A DNA stretch of 64,000 nt from Aphanocapsa sp. GSE-SYN-MK-11-07L (GTDB lineage Bacteria; Cyanobacteriota; Cyanobacteriia; Thermosynechococcales; Thermosynechococcaceae). A model generated the notes under the pieces. It was not told the origin of the DNA, did no database searches, and saw only the letters and a list, made by a program, of their open reading frames with translations. The stretch covers positions 1 to 64,000 of the forward strand of contig JAHHGS010000022.1 of assembly GCA_019359715.1 (NCBI GenBank), in the 5' to 3' direction. Shown here piece after piece: positions 18,301-23,699 of the stretch (its first letter is position 1; every line of letters begins with the position of its first letter). The translations under genes and the position numbers were made by a program.

Positions 18301-19892
18301 CAGCAGAAGCCCAGCGAATTCATCATCTGATGGAGGCTGCTTGCGAAAGCGACCTGACCCAACTCCAAGAGATTCAAGACCTCTTAGCAGACGAGTTTGT
18401 CAAAGACCATAAGCGAGAACAAGTCACCCAAAAGGTACGGGAACTCTTGAGTCAGGGTCAGAAAGTGTTGCTGATCTCTACCTTTTCAGATACGGTTCTT
18501 GACTACTACCGCTATATGACCCAAGATGCGGCGATTGCGTCTCAGGGCATTGGTATGGCGATCGGCTCAACCAAACGGTACTATCCCGATAGCTTGGATT
18601 CCAGTCACTTGAACCGAGTTGTGCAATTCTCCCCCCACACCATCTTGAAAGGCCAAAAGCAGCGTACAGGTATCAAGCGTCAGGAATTGTTTCGTCTCTT
18701 TGCCCCTGCTGCTACCTGTAAAACGAGCGCTGAGCAACCCAGTCCCACAGAAGAGCTAATGGTTTTAATTGGGTCTGAAACCTTGTCGGTGGGTCAAAAC
18801 CTCCAGGATGCCGACTACCTAATTAATATCGATCTGCCCTGGAATCCGATGACGCTAGAACAGCGCATTGGTCGGATTGACCGTCCCAAAAAGCACCATC
18901 CAGAAAATATTCATATCTACTACGCCAATAGCGAGAGCCAGCTCTTACGCCAAGCTAGCCGACTTTCTAACCTCAACAAGAAGCTGGTGGGCGAAGACTT
19001 CACCAATCCAGAGGGAGACATCAAAAACGTCACCGATGCCGATGCTTTAGGCGCTTCCATCTACGGCGATACTCTGTTTGATGATGCTATTTTGCCAGGA
19101 TACGTTGAGTTTCTACAAAGTTTAGTCAAAGCCCGACAAATAGAACAAGGGAGCCTTCAGGAAGCAGTTTACCTTGCCCAGGAAACGACCCGCGACCTCT
19201 ATACGCAGCAAGAGATTCTGCATAGCGAAGACCTCAGCCGATTACTGGAGCGCTTGGGCGAAGATTATCGAGCAAACCCGATTACCCTAGGTCGTAAAAT
19301 TGGAGAGCAAGATGAACCCACAGGACTACTGGCTTTAACGGCTCAATACTTTGGGCCAAATGGCGAAGATATCCTAGACCAGCAGCACCTGCTTTTTTGG
19401 AATGACCAAACCGGAGAACGCGATGGCTATGGCGTGGCGATCGCCACTGCCTTTAAGACTCCAGAAGCCGGAGATGTTTTCTCCGCCAAGTATCTGCTTT
19501 CCTGTGCTCAAATTCTTTATCATCAACTTGTCGCCCTCAAGCAGCAGCGAGTCGCAGAATTGACCCAGCCTGAAACTTTAGAGAACATCAATATCACCTC
19601 CGAACGCCTTAACAAAATCCAGCAGCGCATTAGCGCTTTGGATCGTTTTCCAACCGGACTAGACCGCAAGATAGTCAAAGACACCCTCAAAAAGCTAAAC
19701 CTTTGGAAAGGAATTAAGTCTGTCCAGAAATTACTGCGAGACTACACAGATGGGACAAAAGCTCAACTTGATAGTTCTGTTTTTGTGACAGAGCTAGTTA
19801 GCGACACAGACGCTCTTAATCTGATTGCCTCTGAAGGAATTAAACCCACCACCTTAAAATTTTCTCTAGCGGCTTTGTTACTTAGAGCTTGA
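15342..19892 (+). CDS. DUF4926-PLD nuclease-IPT/TIG-SNF2 helicase fusion
   Basis: 1516 residues. Domains in order: DUF4926 (about 1-63); an unknown linker; a PLD-type phosphodiesterase domain (about 215-400) with YHKK (about 347-350) and EGSDNF (about 366-371); a segment of about residues 438-525 that reads like an Ig-like IPT/TIG repeat (PPGEITEVTITGENLDQVAGI...); then a SNF2-type helicase. The helicase has Walker A DAVGLGKT (about 614-621), DEAH (about 702-705), LLTATPWNN, and the motif V/VI region SVGQNLQDADYLINIDLPWNPMTLEQRIGRIDRP. PLD plus SNF2 next to an adenine methyltransferase recalls DISARM-like and other restriction systems. No drmA or drmB homologue is present, so it is not classical DISARM. 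Role in DNA defence is inferred. Confidence 0.9.
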   Translation: MIREHDRVTLTVDVPEYGLKRNDQGTVVFVYQRGQGYEVEFFAPDGRTKSVATLLASQVGPILTSDRLSSVGLSSTPKASYTAASNTLPSLIHSTIQELSRQQRPYYFLQSHPVKGVGGQYWLIFQHRDADKGGNFLKNIVSLLGFKDKAAPQKVIRIDPNTAKIYTYSSLKPGDLPSPALLRTGSLKVIEKFLALERTTKEPALLSGSFREIKGIKRRYNLPAQLEPYNKVTAQMLERSSIYRRSTAYFDSGVLKLYEEPLQTIIKTEGQIRLLMDWQGFTKRADVAELEKLHNPDYRAQFIQRTLQEFLQGLEENAFNGTQILAELVRLGFLDIKLIKMSQQNSLYHKKTGIFSDRLDNHILHEGSDNFTRAAHSRNAESVTFLYSWEQLDQETIEQSIQEFDREWQRQDLAYDLNQEFLQQILQEYDRRVQQRQPKIDTITPPELPPGEITEVTITGENLDQVAGITVPDNELINIAITNQTPGEMIAQVEVAAEHPPQPITELRVKEKSGGEYDTSLNQPPQVSQTLEIPDFPEIEGFKQAVEIILAAQHGKPEDFLYWMAKQRPRQFQVERSDLLDQLVNQEILFEHQKSGAQHCLRVMQDFGVAVCADAVGLGKTRLAAAVARLHRQQFETDHGSQTKIAIIAAKKLFLNWEREMAELGFRVSEYELYNKNLMSRKGNGFLEDFNRYGGPDLVIIDEAHEGIRNYRNLIHKLCLQMQERDQQTGKQRNFLLLTATPWNNRREDIYNILQPFLTRPEGFADLGFPPELALWFQNRETGVEQFTDDSKLFRQTYRELFLQRTRQMLREAMPDLNIYAKRRAEWLPVQFEDATEQALEQIFTHFETNLYIPFADPIRYLKGNAEQRSLLQNQRRFFLQRAESSMYALRRTIVNFRNRIVQMQERLSAVEPTADGLKAFLYLHYGFASKQNEPISLIDLDEKEAWDEDYEAEDDDDEESTETQEIKRQQLHRSIELAIEELQKNPAEAQRIHHLMEAACESDLTQLQEIQDLLADEFVKDHKREQVTQKVRELLSQGQKVLLISTFSDTVLDYYRYMTQDAAIASQGIGMAIGSTKRYYPDSLDSSHLNRVVQFSPHTILKGQKQRTGIKRQELFRLFAPAATCKTSAEQPSPTEELMVLIGSETLSVGQNLQDADYLINIDLPWNPMTLEQRIGRIDRPKKHHPENIHIYYANSESQLLRQASRLSNLNKKLVGEDFTNPEGDIKNVTDADALGASIYGDTLFDDAILPGYVEFLQSLVKARQIEQGSLQEAVYLAQETTRDLYTQQEILHSEDLSRLLERLGEDYRANPITLGRKIGEQDEPTGLLALTAQYFGPNGEDILDQQHLLFWNDQTGERDGYGVAIATAFKTPEAGDVFSAKYLLSCAQILYHQLVALKQQRVAELTQPETLENINITSERLNKIQQRISALDRFPTGLDRKIVKDTLKKLNLWKGIKSVQKLLRDYTDGTKAQLDSSVFVTELVSDTDALNLIASEGIKPTTLKFSLAALLLRA

Positions 19893-20075
19893 GACATTCC
19901 CTGCTGCTCAAGTTTACAGGTGTAGGGCTGTGTTTTCATCTTGTCTTACACTGGTTCTAGAAGCATGAAATCCCACTCAATCGATGCTCCCATCCCTCCC
20001 CAGCGTCTAGACGCCCAGGGTTTCTCAGAAAATTTCTGATCAAGCCGGAGTTGAAATCAATGGGCGATTTCCAGA

Positions 20076-20426
20076 CTAGTCAAGACTTTCCAGGCTCAGG
20101 GGCACAAAGTTACCCGTTGTTGTCCAGCCCATCAGCATTGGCTGTTGGGCTGCAATAATTTTGCCAGTCAGGGCACATTGTTCATCTTGTTGGGCTGTGG
20201 CGGGAATCGTCGCCTGAATGGAAGAGCGATCGAACTCAGCTTGGGGACTCGCCGATCGCTGGTTGACATAATCCCAGAGAATTTCCCGAATCAGGGTCTG
20301 ATACCCCAAGTTACCAGATAGATTGCGGAGTCGTTCCTTTAGCTCTGGCTCTAGCCGAATGCTCGTGACCTGCATATCGGCGGTCGAGGGTCGCTTCGTG
20401 GAGGGGATCGCGATCGCAGTCGTCAT
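20076..20426 (-). CDS. Ribbon-helix-helix DNA-binding regulator
   Basis: 116 residues. The segment MQVTSIRLEPELKERLRNLSGNLGYQTLIREILWDYV (about 18-54) is a ribbon-helix-helix fold: a beta strand with TSIRL and two helices with a conserved Gly turn. The C-terminal half is unknown. Such proteins bind DNA as dimers on repeated half-sites and often control their own promoter. A motif GTAGTATGTT lies about 42 bases upstream of its start and recurs at the tRNA-array promoter (22208-22240), so it may control both. Confidence 0.7.
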   Translation of the reverse strand: MTTAIAIPSTKRPSTADMQVTSIRLEPELKERLRNLSGNLGYQTLIREILWDYVNQRSASPQAEFDRSSIQATIPATAQQDEQCALTGKIIAAQQPMLMGWTTTGNFVPLSLESLD

Positions 20427-20458
20427 AAGATTTCCTGTTTGGTATAGACAATCTTATG

Positions 20459-20477
20459 CTACACCCTGTAGTATGTT
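20459..20477. promoter_or_regulatory. Possible operator of the RHH regulator
   Basis: CTACA-CCC-TGTAG is a perfect short palindrome (20459-20471), and it runs into GTAGTATGTT (20468-20477). The latter matches the repeated motif at the tRNA-array promoter. It lies upstream of the minus-strand regulator gene, as expected for autoregulation. Confidence 0.35.
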
Positions 20478-20595
20478 GATGATAATAGCAATCAATTTGA
20501 AATGATTTCCATATCTTCCCGCCACCTATATCGCACTACCCAGTGCCAACTCAGCAGTTGCTGGCTGACCGTGATGTCTGTTTTGGCGGGACTCT

Positions 20596-20763
20596 ATGCT
20601 GTCGTCGTCGGTAAAAGCTCAGAACAAACAGCCATTGGACGGAGATTTAATCCGGATCGAACCATATTTAGCGGGAGGTGTAGGCCAAGCCTATCACCGA
20701 TATAAGATCGAGAGTAACCCAACTTTCTTCACCCCCGCTCCTGAATGCCAGCAGCGGGGGTAA
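20596..20763 (+). CDS. Possible 55-residue ORF upstream of HNH gene
   Basis: ATG at 20596, TAA at 20761-20763. The encoded peptide contains PLDGDLIRIEPYLAGGVGQ and AYHRYKIES, a composition more protein-like than the overlapping frame. GGCGGGA lies just upstream of the ATG as a weak ribosome site. The stop codon sits in the hairpin that follows. I do not recognise a family, and it could also be a fragment of a longer lost gene. Confidence 0.35.
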   Translation: MLSSSVKAQNKQPLDGDLIRIEPYLAGGVGQAYHRYKIESNPTFFTPAPECQQRG

Positions 20764-20770
20764 TTTTTTT
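20732..20770 (+). terminator. GC-rich hairpin plus T-run before the HNH gene
   Basis: CCCCCGCT (20732-20739) pairs with AGCGGGGG (20753-20760), followed by TAATTTTTTT. It has the form of an intrinsic terminator but lies only about 12 bases before the HNH start, so it may be an attenuator or end an upstream transcript. Confidence 0.55.
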
Positions 20771-20782
20771 GAGGAGAAGACC

Positions 20783-21361
20783 ATGCAACCCCACCAGCAA
20801 AGACCACGATCGGTATTACACAACTTAGTCGTGGTGTTCTCGAAGAACTACTTGCCGATTAGTCGGATTAATGTCAAGCGCGCCGTCACGCTGCTGGTGG
20901 CGGGTCAGGCAGAGCCACTTGGCTTCAGTGACAGGGGCTGGCAGGTGCGATCGCCCAGCCTTGTGGTTGAGGTGCCGGAGCACATCCGGCTGACGATCGC
21001 CAATCCTGAGCGGCACTGGAAGCTGCCTCCGGTCGGCAGACGGGAGGTGTTAGGGCGAGATGGCCACAGATGCCAATACTGCGGCAGCAGCAAGCGACTG
21101 ACCTTGGATCACGTGATTCCCAAGTCAAAGGGTGGCCCCCACACCTGGGATAACGTCGTCACCGCTTGTGAGCCTTGCAACTTGAAAAAGGGCAACCGGA
21201 CACTGCAAGAAACCGGCATGGTGCTGACCACAAAACCCAAGCCGCCGATTCACCCAGCCGTTGCCTTTGCCGAGCAGTTCTGGCGGACTGACCCTCAGTC
21301 CTGGCTCTATCACAGTCGGAAACCGAGTAAAGAGTCTGGTTGTTTCGACCGGACGGCATAA
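20783..21361 (+). CDS. HNH endonuclease
   Basis: 192 residues. GAGGAGA at about 20771-20777 is the ribosome site. Residues about 97-145 form an HNH domain: CQYCG (zinc Cys 97 and 100), LTLDHVIPKSKGG (catalytic His 110), HTWDNVVTACEPCN (Cys 128 and 131) and KGNRT. The N-terminal ~85 residues are typical of a common stand-alone bacterial HNH family that follows a VFSKNYLPIS opening. Function is uncertain: such proteins occur near mobile elements and defence loci. It lies between the RHH regulator and the tRNA array. Confidence 0.85.
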   Translation: MQPHQQRPRSVLHNLVVVFSKNYLPISRINVKRAVTLLVAGQAEPLGFSDRGWQVRSPSLVVEVPEHIRLTIANPERHWKLPPVGRREVLGRDGHRCQYCGSSKRLTLDHVIPKSKGGPHTWDNVVTACEPCNLKKGNRTLQETGMVLTTKPKPPIHPAVAFAEQFWRTDPQSWLYHSRKPSKESGCFDRTA

Positions 21362-21368
21362 ACCCCAT

Positions 21369-21545
21369 TAGGAGTTACGCAGTTGCCCTCTAAATCCCCC
21401 AATTCTGGGGGACTTCAGAAGTTGCTCCCCGTTCGGCTGAGCGCCCTTCGGCTTGAGCTCAGGTCGAAAGCTCACGTCGAAGCCCAAATTTGGGGGGCTG
21501 GGGGGGCGAAAAAGTTTAGCAATTCACTCAACTGCGTAACTCCTA
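21369..21545. mobile_element. MITE with 17-bp terminal inverted repeats
   Basis: TAGGAGTTACGCAGTTG (21369-21385) and its exact reverse complement CAACTGCGTAACTCCTA (21529-21545) bound a 177-bp element with no transposase gene. The TA ends would fit an IS630-type target. Inside are the CTAAATCCCCC / GGGGGACTTCAGAAG arms common in cyanobacterial repeats, and a nested TTCGG-rich segment at about 21430-21480. A related shorter copy sits at 43769-43887. Confidence 0.8.
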
Positions 21546-21603
21546 CCCATAAACCTCTGGTGGTATTTCACACCAGAGAAGAAGTAGAAGGAGGCAAGAA
21601 CGG

Positions 21604-21990
21604 ATGTTAAAGCTGCATTACACCGAAAACGGGCTGTTCATTGAACAGGTCAGCGGTCGCCTAGAAGCTTTCATCAGTCAGCGAGTTATCTTGGCAATCC
21701 GGGCAGGGCAAGAGCTGCATGTCCAACCGGGTCAAGCTGCCTTCTTGCTCGCCAACCAGGTTTCAACCCTGGCAGAATTGGCGGTTTTGATGTGGACAGA
21801 GCAAAATCCGGCGATCGCCATCAGTGTGGTTGACCTAGAGCTGATCGAAGTCTGTATTGATGGCACCTGGATCACAGAGCAAGTAGATGCTGAAGAAGGC
21901 ACCTTCCTGATTACTGCCCCTGAGCAGACTGAAGCATTACTGTTTCGACTCTGGCAAGAAAGCCAAGCCTCGATTTCTTCCTTAGCCTAA
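21604..21990 (+). CDS. alr0857-family-like protein of unknown function
   Basis: 128 residues from the ATG at 21604, with AGGAGGC about 12 bases upstream. It begins MLKLHYTENGLFIEQVSGRLEAFISQRVILAIRAG, which I associate with the cyanobacterial alr0857 family (from memory, not checked). It has the pattern RVILAIR.GQ.L.V.PG.A.FLLA. No catalytic motif is evident. It is found here just upstream of the tRNA array, and the MITE separates it from the HNH gene. Confidence 0.6.
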   Translation: MLKLHYTENGLFIEQVSGRLEAFISQRVILAIRAGQELHVQPGQAAFLLANQVSTLAELAVLMWTEQNPAIAISVVDLELIEVCIDGTWITEQVDAEEGTFLITAPEQTEALLFRLWQESQASISSLA

Positions 21991-22003
21991 ACGTCCGGCA
22001 GAA

Positions 22004-22046
22004 GATCCCCCAACTCCCTTAAAAAAGGGGGATTTAGGGGGATTAA
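22004..22046. repeat. Palindromic CCCCCTTAAAAAAGGGGG-type repeat
   Basis: Short interspersed repeat built from ATCCCCCAACTCCCTT and AAGGGGGATTTAGGGGGATT. Copies of this type also occur at 50524-50596 and, modified, within the MITEs. It starts 14 bases after the preceding gene and could also serve as a terminator. Confidence 0.65.
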
Positions 22047-22196
22047 GATTTCAGGACTCAAGCGTTTGAGTCTTGAAACAAAACGAGCAATTCTTCCTGG
22101 CCAGGAATCTAGATTTCCTAAAAGCCATGTTCTGAAAGGTTCTTAGGAAACAGATACTGAATTGAACAAGTCTCCCAAAAAAGTTTGTTATCCCCC

Positions 22197-22229
22197 TTGA
22201 CATTTTTGTAGTACGTTATGTAGTATAAA
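22197..22229 (+). promoter_or_regulatory. Promoter of the tRNA array
   Basis: TTGACA at 22197-22202 is a perfect -35. TAGTAT at 22221-22226 (18-base spacer) or the overlapping TATAAA (22224-22229) is the -10. The first tRNA starts about 80 bases downstream. Between the preceding repeat (ends 22046) and this promoter, about 150 bases show no gene. Confidence 0.6.
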
Positions 22230-22240
22230 TGTAGCACGTT
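22208..22240. promoter_or_regulatory. Three direct repeats of GTAGYAYGTT over the array promoter
   Basis: GTAGTACGTT (22208-22217), GTAGTATAAA (22220-22229) and GTAGCACGTT (22231-22240) stand 12 and 11 bases apart, about one helical turn. They overlap the -10 region. The same word, GTAGTATGTT, lies at the RHH regulator's own promoter. Tandem direct repeats are typical RHH operators; repression of the array is inference. Confidence 0.4.
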
Positions 22241-22306
22241 AATCGGACGACTTACCCGCAAGCGAATCTACTTGAACCTTGAAAACTGAATAAGTGCCAC
22301 AAACGC

Positions 22307-22381
22307 GGGGGTGTAGCTCAGTTGGTCTAGAGCGCCTGTTTGTCGAACAGGAAGTCGTGGGTTCAAATCCCATCACTCTCG
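22307..22381 (+). tRNA. tRNA-Asp(GTC)
   Basis: A 7-bp acceptor (GGGGGTG/CACTCTC, two G-T pairs), D-stem GCTC/GAGC, anticodon stem CCTGT/ACAGG with loop TTGTCGA, T-arm GTGGG-TTCAAAT-CCCAT and discriminator G. Anticodon at 22342-22344. First gene of the array. Confidence 0.9.
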
Positions 22382-22387
22382 CCTTAA

Positions 22388-22461
22388 AGTCTCGTGGACG
22401 AGTAGATAAGTCGCTCTGATTCTCAGTCAGAGAGCAGCGGGTGCAGCTCCCGTCGAGACTC
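22388..22461 (+). tRNA. tRNA-Glu(CTC), atypical
   Basis: The acceptor AGTCTCG/CGAGACT is perfect. The anticodon loop TTCTCAG carries CTC (22422-22424) on a TCTGA/TCAGA stem. The D-stem is only 3 bp and the T-loop reads TGCAGCT instead of TTCRANY, so it may fold or be modified abnormally. Confidence 0.7.
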
Positions 22462-22470
22462 CCAATTCTG

Positions 22471-22542
22471 CTCCAGGTGGCCGAGTGAGAAGGCGTTGGT
22501 CTGCAAAACCGATCTGCGTGGGTTTGATTCCCGCCCTGGAGT
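22471..22542 (+). tRNA. tRNA-Cys(GCA)
   Basis: Acceptor CTCCAGG/CCTGGAG, anticodon loop CTGCAAA (GCA at 22503-22505) on TTGGT/ACCGA, T-arm GTGGG-TTTGATT-CCCGC. The discriminator is U, as expected for tRNA-Cys, and CCA is encoded at 22543-22545. Confidence 0.9.
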
Positions 22543-22551
22543 CCAAGGCAT

Positions 22552-22622
22552 TGCAGTGTAGCTTAAGGCAAAGCCCCAAGTTCATATCTTGGTTGATGTG
22601 AGTTCAAGTCTCATCACTGCCA
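22552..22622 (+). tRNA. tRNA with CAT anticodon (Met or lysidine-Ile)
   Basis: The acceptor pairs over 6 bp (GCAGTG/CACTGC) with a T-C mismatch at the first position. Anticodon stem CCAAG/CTTGG with loop TTCATAT (CAT at 22583-22585), T-arm GTGAG-TTCAAGT-CTCAT. The amino acid cannot be decided by eye. Confidence 0.7.
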
Positions 22623-22626
22623 CTAT

Positions 22627-22697
22627 GCAGAGATAGTGTAATGGCAGCACAAGGGTCTCCAAAGCCTTTGGTCTGGGTTCAAGTCCTTGTCTCTGTG
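22627..22697 (+). tRNA. tRNA-Trp(CCA)
   Basis: Acceptor GCAGAGA/TCTCTGT, anticodon stem AGGGT/GCCTT (two wobbles) with loop CTCCAAA (CCA at 22659-22661), T-loop TTCAAGT and discriminator G, which is usual for bacterial tRNA-Trp. Confidence 0.8.
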
Positions 22698-22703
22698 TTA
22701 CGT

Positions 22704-22776
22704 GGCCCTATCGTCTAGCGGCCAAGGACATCCGACTTTCCATCGGAAGACACGGGTTCGAATCCCGTTAGGGCTA
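22704..22776 (+). tRNA. tRNA-Glu(TTC)
   Basis: Acceptor GGCCCTA/TAGGGCT, anticodon stem TCCGA/TCGGA with loop CTTTCCA (TTC at 22738-22740), T-arm ACGGG-TTCGAAT-CCCGT, discriminator A. It is a second Glu tRNA beside the CTC one at 22388. Confidence 0.9.
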
Positions 22777-22888
22777 CTGGTTGTAGCAGCGTATGCAAAG
22801 TAGTCGATTGACTTTCAAGTTGATGCTTGCAGGTATCTCCTTTCAAGATGCCAAAGCAAAAACTCCAAATTCTTTGTGAGCAAATCAT
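22777..22888 (+). other. tRNA-array spacer with two hairpins, possibly a decayed tRNA
   Basis: ATTGAC-TTTCAA-GTTGAT and GGTATCT-CCTTTCA-AGATGCC both form stem-loops. The word AGGTATCTCCT is shared with the disrupted tRNA at 23544. No acceptor stem can be drawn, so I do not call a tRNA. Confidence 0.4.
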
Positions 22889-22970
22889 AGGTCGGCCCGC
22901 CTACCAGCGTGGGCAACTGTCTGTAAAACAGCCGCTTCTTGCGTTGCAGGTGCAAGTCCTGCCCGACCTA
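22889..22970 (+). tRNA. tRNA-Tyr(GTA)
   Basis: Class II. Acceptor AGGTCGG/CCGACCT, anticodon loop CTGTAAA (GTA at 22923-22925), long variable arm CGC-TTCTT-GCG, T-arm GCAGG-TGCAAGT-CCTGC. CCA is encoded at 22971-22973. Confidence 0.88.
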
Positions 22971-22978
22971 CCACCGTT

Positions 22979-23061
22979 GGAGAGTAATCCGATCGGGCGA
23001 TCGGCGCTGTTTGCTAAACAGATGGAGTTTAACGCTTGTGGTTCAATTCCACTGCTCTCCG
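22979..23061 (+). tRNA. tRNA-Ser(GCT)
   Basis: Class II. Acceptor GGAGAGT/GCTCTCC, anticodon stem CTGT/ACAG with loop TTGCTAA (GCT at 23013-23015), long variable arm, T-loop TTCAATT and discriminator G. Confidence 0.85.
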
Positions 23062-23067
23062 CCTTTT

Positions 23068-23140
23068 GAGAACGTGGTGTAACGGCAAACATCTTGGTCT
23101 ACGAAACCAAAGAGTGAAGGTTCAACTCCTTCCGTTCTCG
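23068..23140 (+). tRNA. tRNA-Arg(ACG)
   Basis: Acceptor GAGAACG/CGTTCTC is perfect. Anticodon stem TTGGT/ACCAA with loop CTACGAA (ACG at 23101-23103), T-arm GAAGG-TTCAACT-CCTTC. The ACG anticodon needs TadA editing to inosine. Confidence 0.9.
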
Positions 23141-23148
23141 CTACTCGT

Positions 23149-23231
23149 GGAGGATACCGCTGAATGGTCGGCAACTGGTCTTGAAAACCAGGGTAGCTCT
23201 TGGGCTAGGGGTTCGATTCCTCTATCCTCCG
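23149..23231 (+). tRNA. tRNA-Ser(TGA)
   Basis: Class II. Acceptor GGAGGAT/ATCCTCC, anticodon stem CTGGT/ACCAG with loop CTTGAAA (TGA at 23182-23184), variable arm about 16 bases, T-loop TTCGATT, discriminator G. Confidence 0.9.
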
Positions 23232-23238
23232 CTTGAAG

Positions 23239-23336
23239 GGGAAGTTGGTGAAGCTGGTGCTCACGTGCCGCTGAAGACGGCGAGATGGCGGTTCGTTCGC
23301 GTCAGCGTCTCAGAAGGAGAATCCCGTTACTTCCCA
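23239..23336 (+). tRNA. tRNA-Phe(GAA) interrupted in the T-loop
   Basis: Acceptor GGGAAGT/ACTTCCC, D-stem GTGA/TCAC and anticodon stem TGCCG/CGGCG with loop CTGAAGA (GAA at 23273-23275) are all intact. The T-loop reads TTCG, then about 25 extra bases (23296-23320) matching a short cyanobacterial repeat (GCGTCAGCGTCTC...), then ATC. Without the insert the gene is a normal tRNA-Phe. Confidence 0.7.
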
Positions 23337-23342
23337 CTCATT

Positions 23343-23456
23343 GCCCTATAGCTCAATGGCGGAGCGAGCCTCTTTCAGAGGAGCTACGCTAACGCCTGTT
23401 AAGCGAGAGGTTGTAGGTACCGCTTCGCGGAAGCAAGCTACGAGTCCTACCATTCC
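23343..23456 (+). pseudogene. tRNA-Asn(GTT)-like gene with two insertions
   Basis: D-stem GCTC/GAGC is present. The anticodon stem CTC+GC / GCGAG with loop CTGTTAA (GTT at 23398-23400) is split by 21 bases (23373-23393). The T-loop between GTAGG and CCTAC is split by about 22 bases (23419-23440) that contain an internal hairpin. No acceptor pairing is visible, so it is probably dead, unless the inserts are removed and the ends are rearranged. Confidence 0.55.
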
Positions 23457-23461
23457 GATTT

Positions 23462-23536
23462 ACACCGGAGGCGAAAGCGGTGGACGCGCACGCCCGATAA
23501 GCGTGTTTTTAGCAGGTTCGACTCCTGCCCGGTGTA
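23462..23536 (+). tRNA. tRNA-Ile(GAT)
   Basis: Acceptor ACACCGG/CCGGTGT is perfect. Anticodon stem CACGC/GCGTG with loop CCGATAA (GAT at 23496-23498), T-arm GCAGG-TTCGACT-CCTGC. Discriminator A and encoded CCA at 23537-23539. Position 33 is C rather than U. Confidence 0.8.
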
Positions 23537-23543
23537 CCAAAAT

Positions 23544-23640
23544 GGGTCGTTGGCAGAGCGGTTATGCAGCCGCCTTTCAAGCGGAAAAATCTAGGTATCT
23601 CCTACGGAGACGCTGCGCGAACAACTCCTGTCACCAGCTT
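23544..23640 (+). pseudogene. Disrupted tRNA-like gene (anticodon TTC)
   Basis: A D-arm-like stretch and a clear CCGC-CTTTCAA-GCGG anticodon arm (TTC at 23576-23578) are followed by an insert of about 26 bases (23597-23622) that carries the palindrome TCTCC-TAC-GGAGA. The T-arm and the acceptor cannot be closed. It ends the array, 60 bases before rtcB. Confidence 0.5.
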
Positions 23641-23699
23641 TGGGAAATTCCTAAATTTTCCAAATTTGTAAACCATAATTCTAATAAGGACACGAAACT

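Larger units (their letters stand above)
20427..20782. other. Intergenic region between RHH regulator and HNH gene
   Basis: About 355 bases. It contains the putative regulator operator (20459-20477), a possible 55-codon ORF (20596-20763) and a GC-rich hairpin with a T-run just before the HNH ribosome site (20732-20770). A 67-codon frame at 20502-20705 overlaps the 55-codon one; it has no ribosome site and a biased composition. Confidence 0.4.

Noticed and set aside
9287-19892. Classical DISARM or BREX system
   Set aside because: No drmA/drmB, pglZ, brxC or similar genes are present in the window; only a methyltransferase and a PLD-SNF2 protein match parts of DISARM.
20502-20705. A 67-codon frame upstream of the HNH gene
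   Set aside because: No ribosome site, cysteine/serine-rich composition; the overlapping 55-codon frame looks better but is also unproven.
21383-21610. A 75-codon frame over the MITE
   Set aside because: It is built from the element's palindromic arms and has no ribosome site or family.
22827-23236. Short frames inside the tRNA array
   Set aside because: They coincide with Tyr, Ser, Arg and Ser tRNA genes; tRNA structure explains the sequence.
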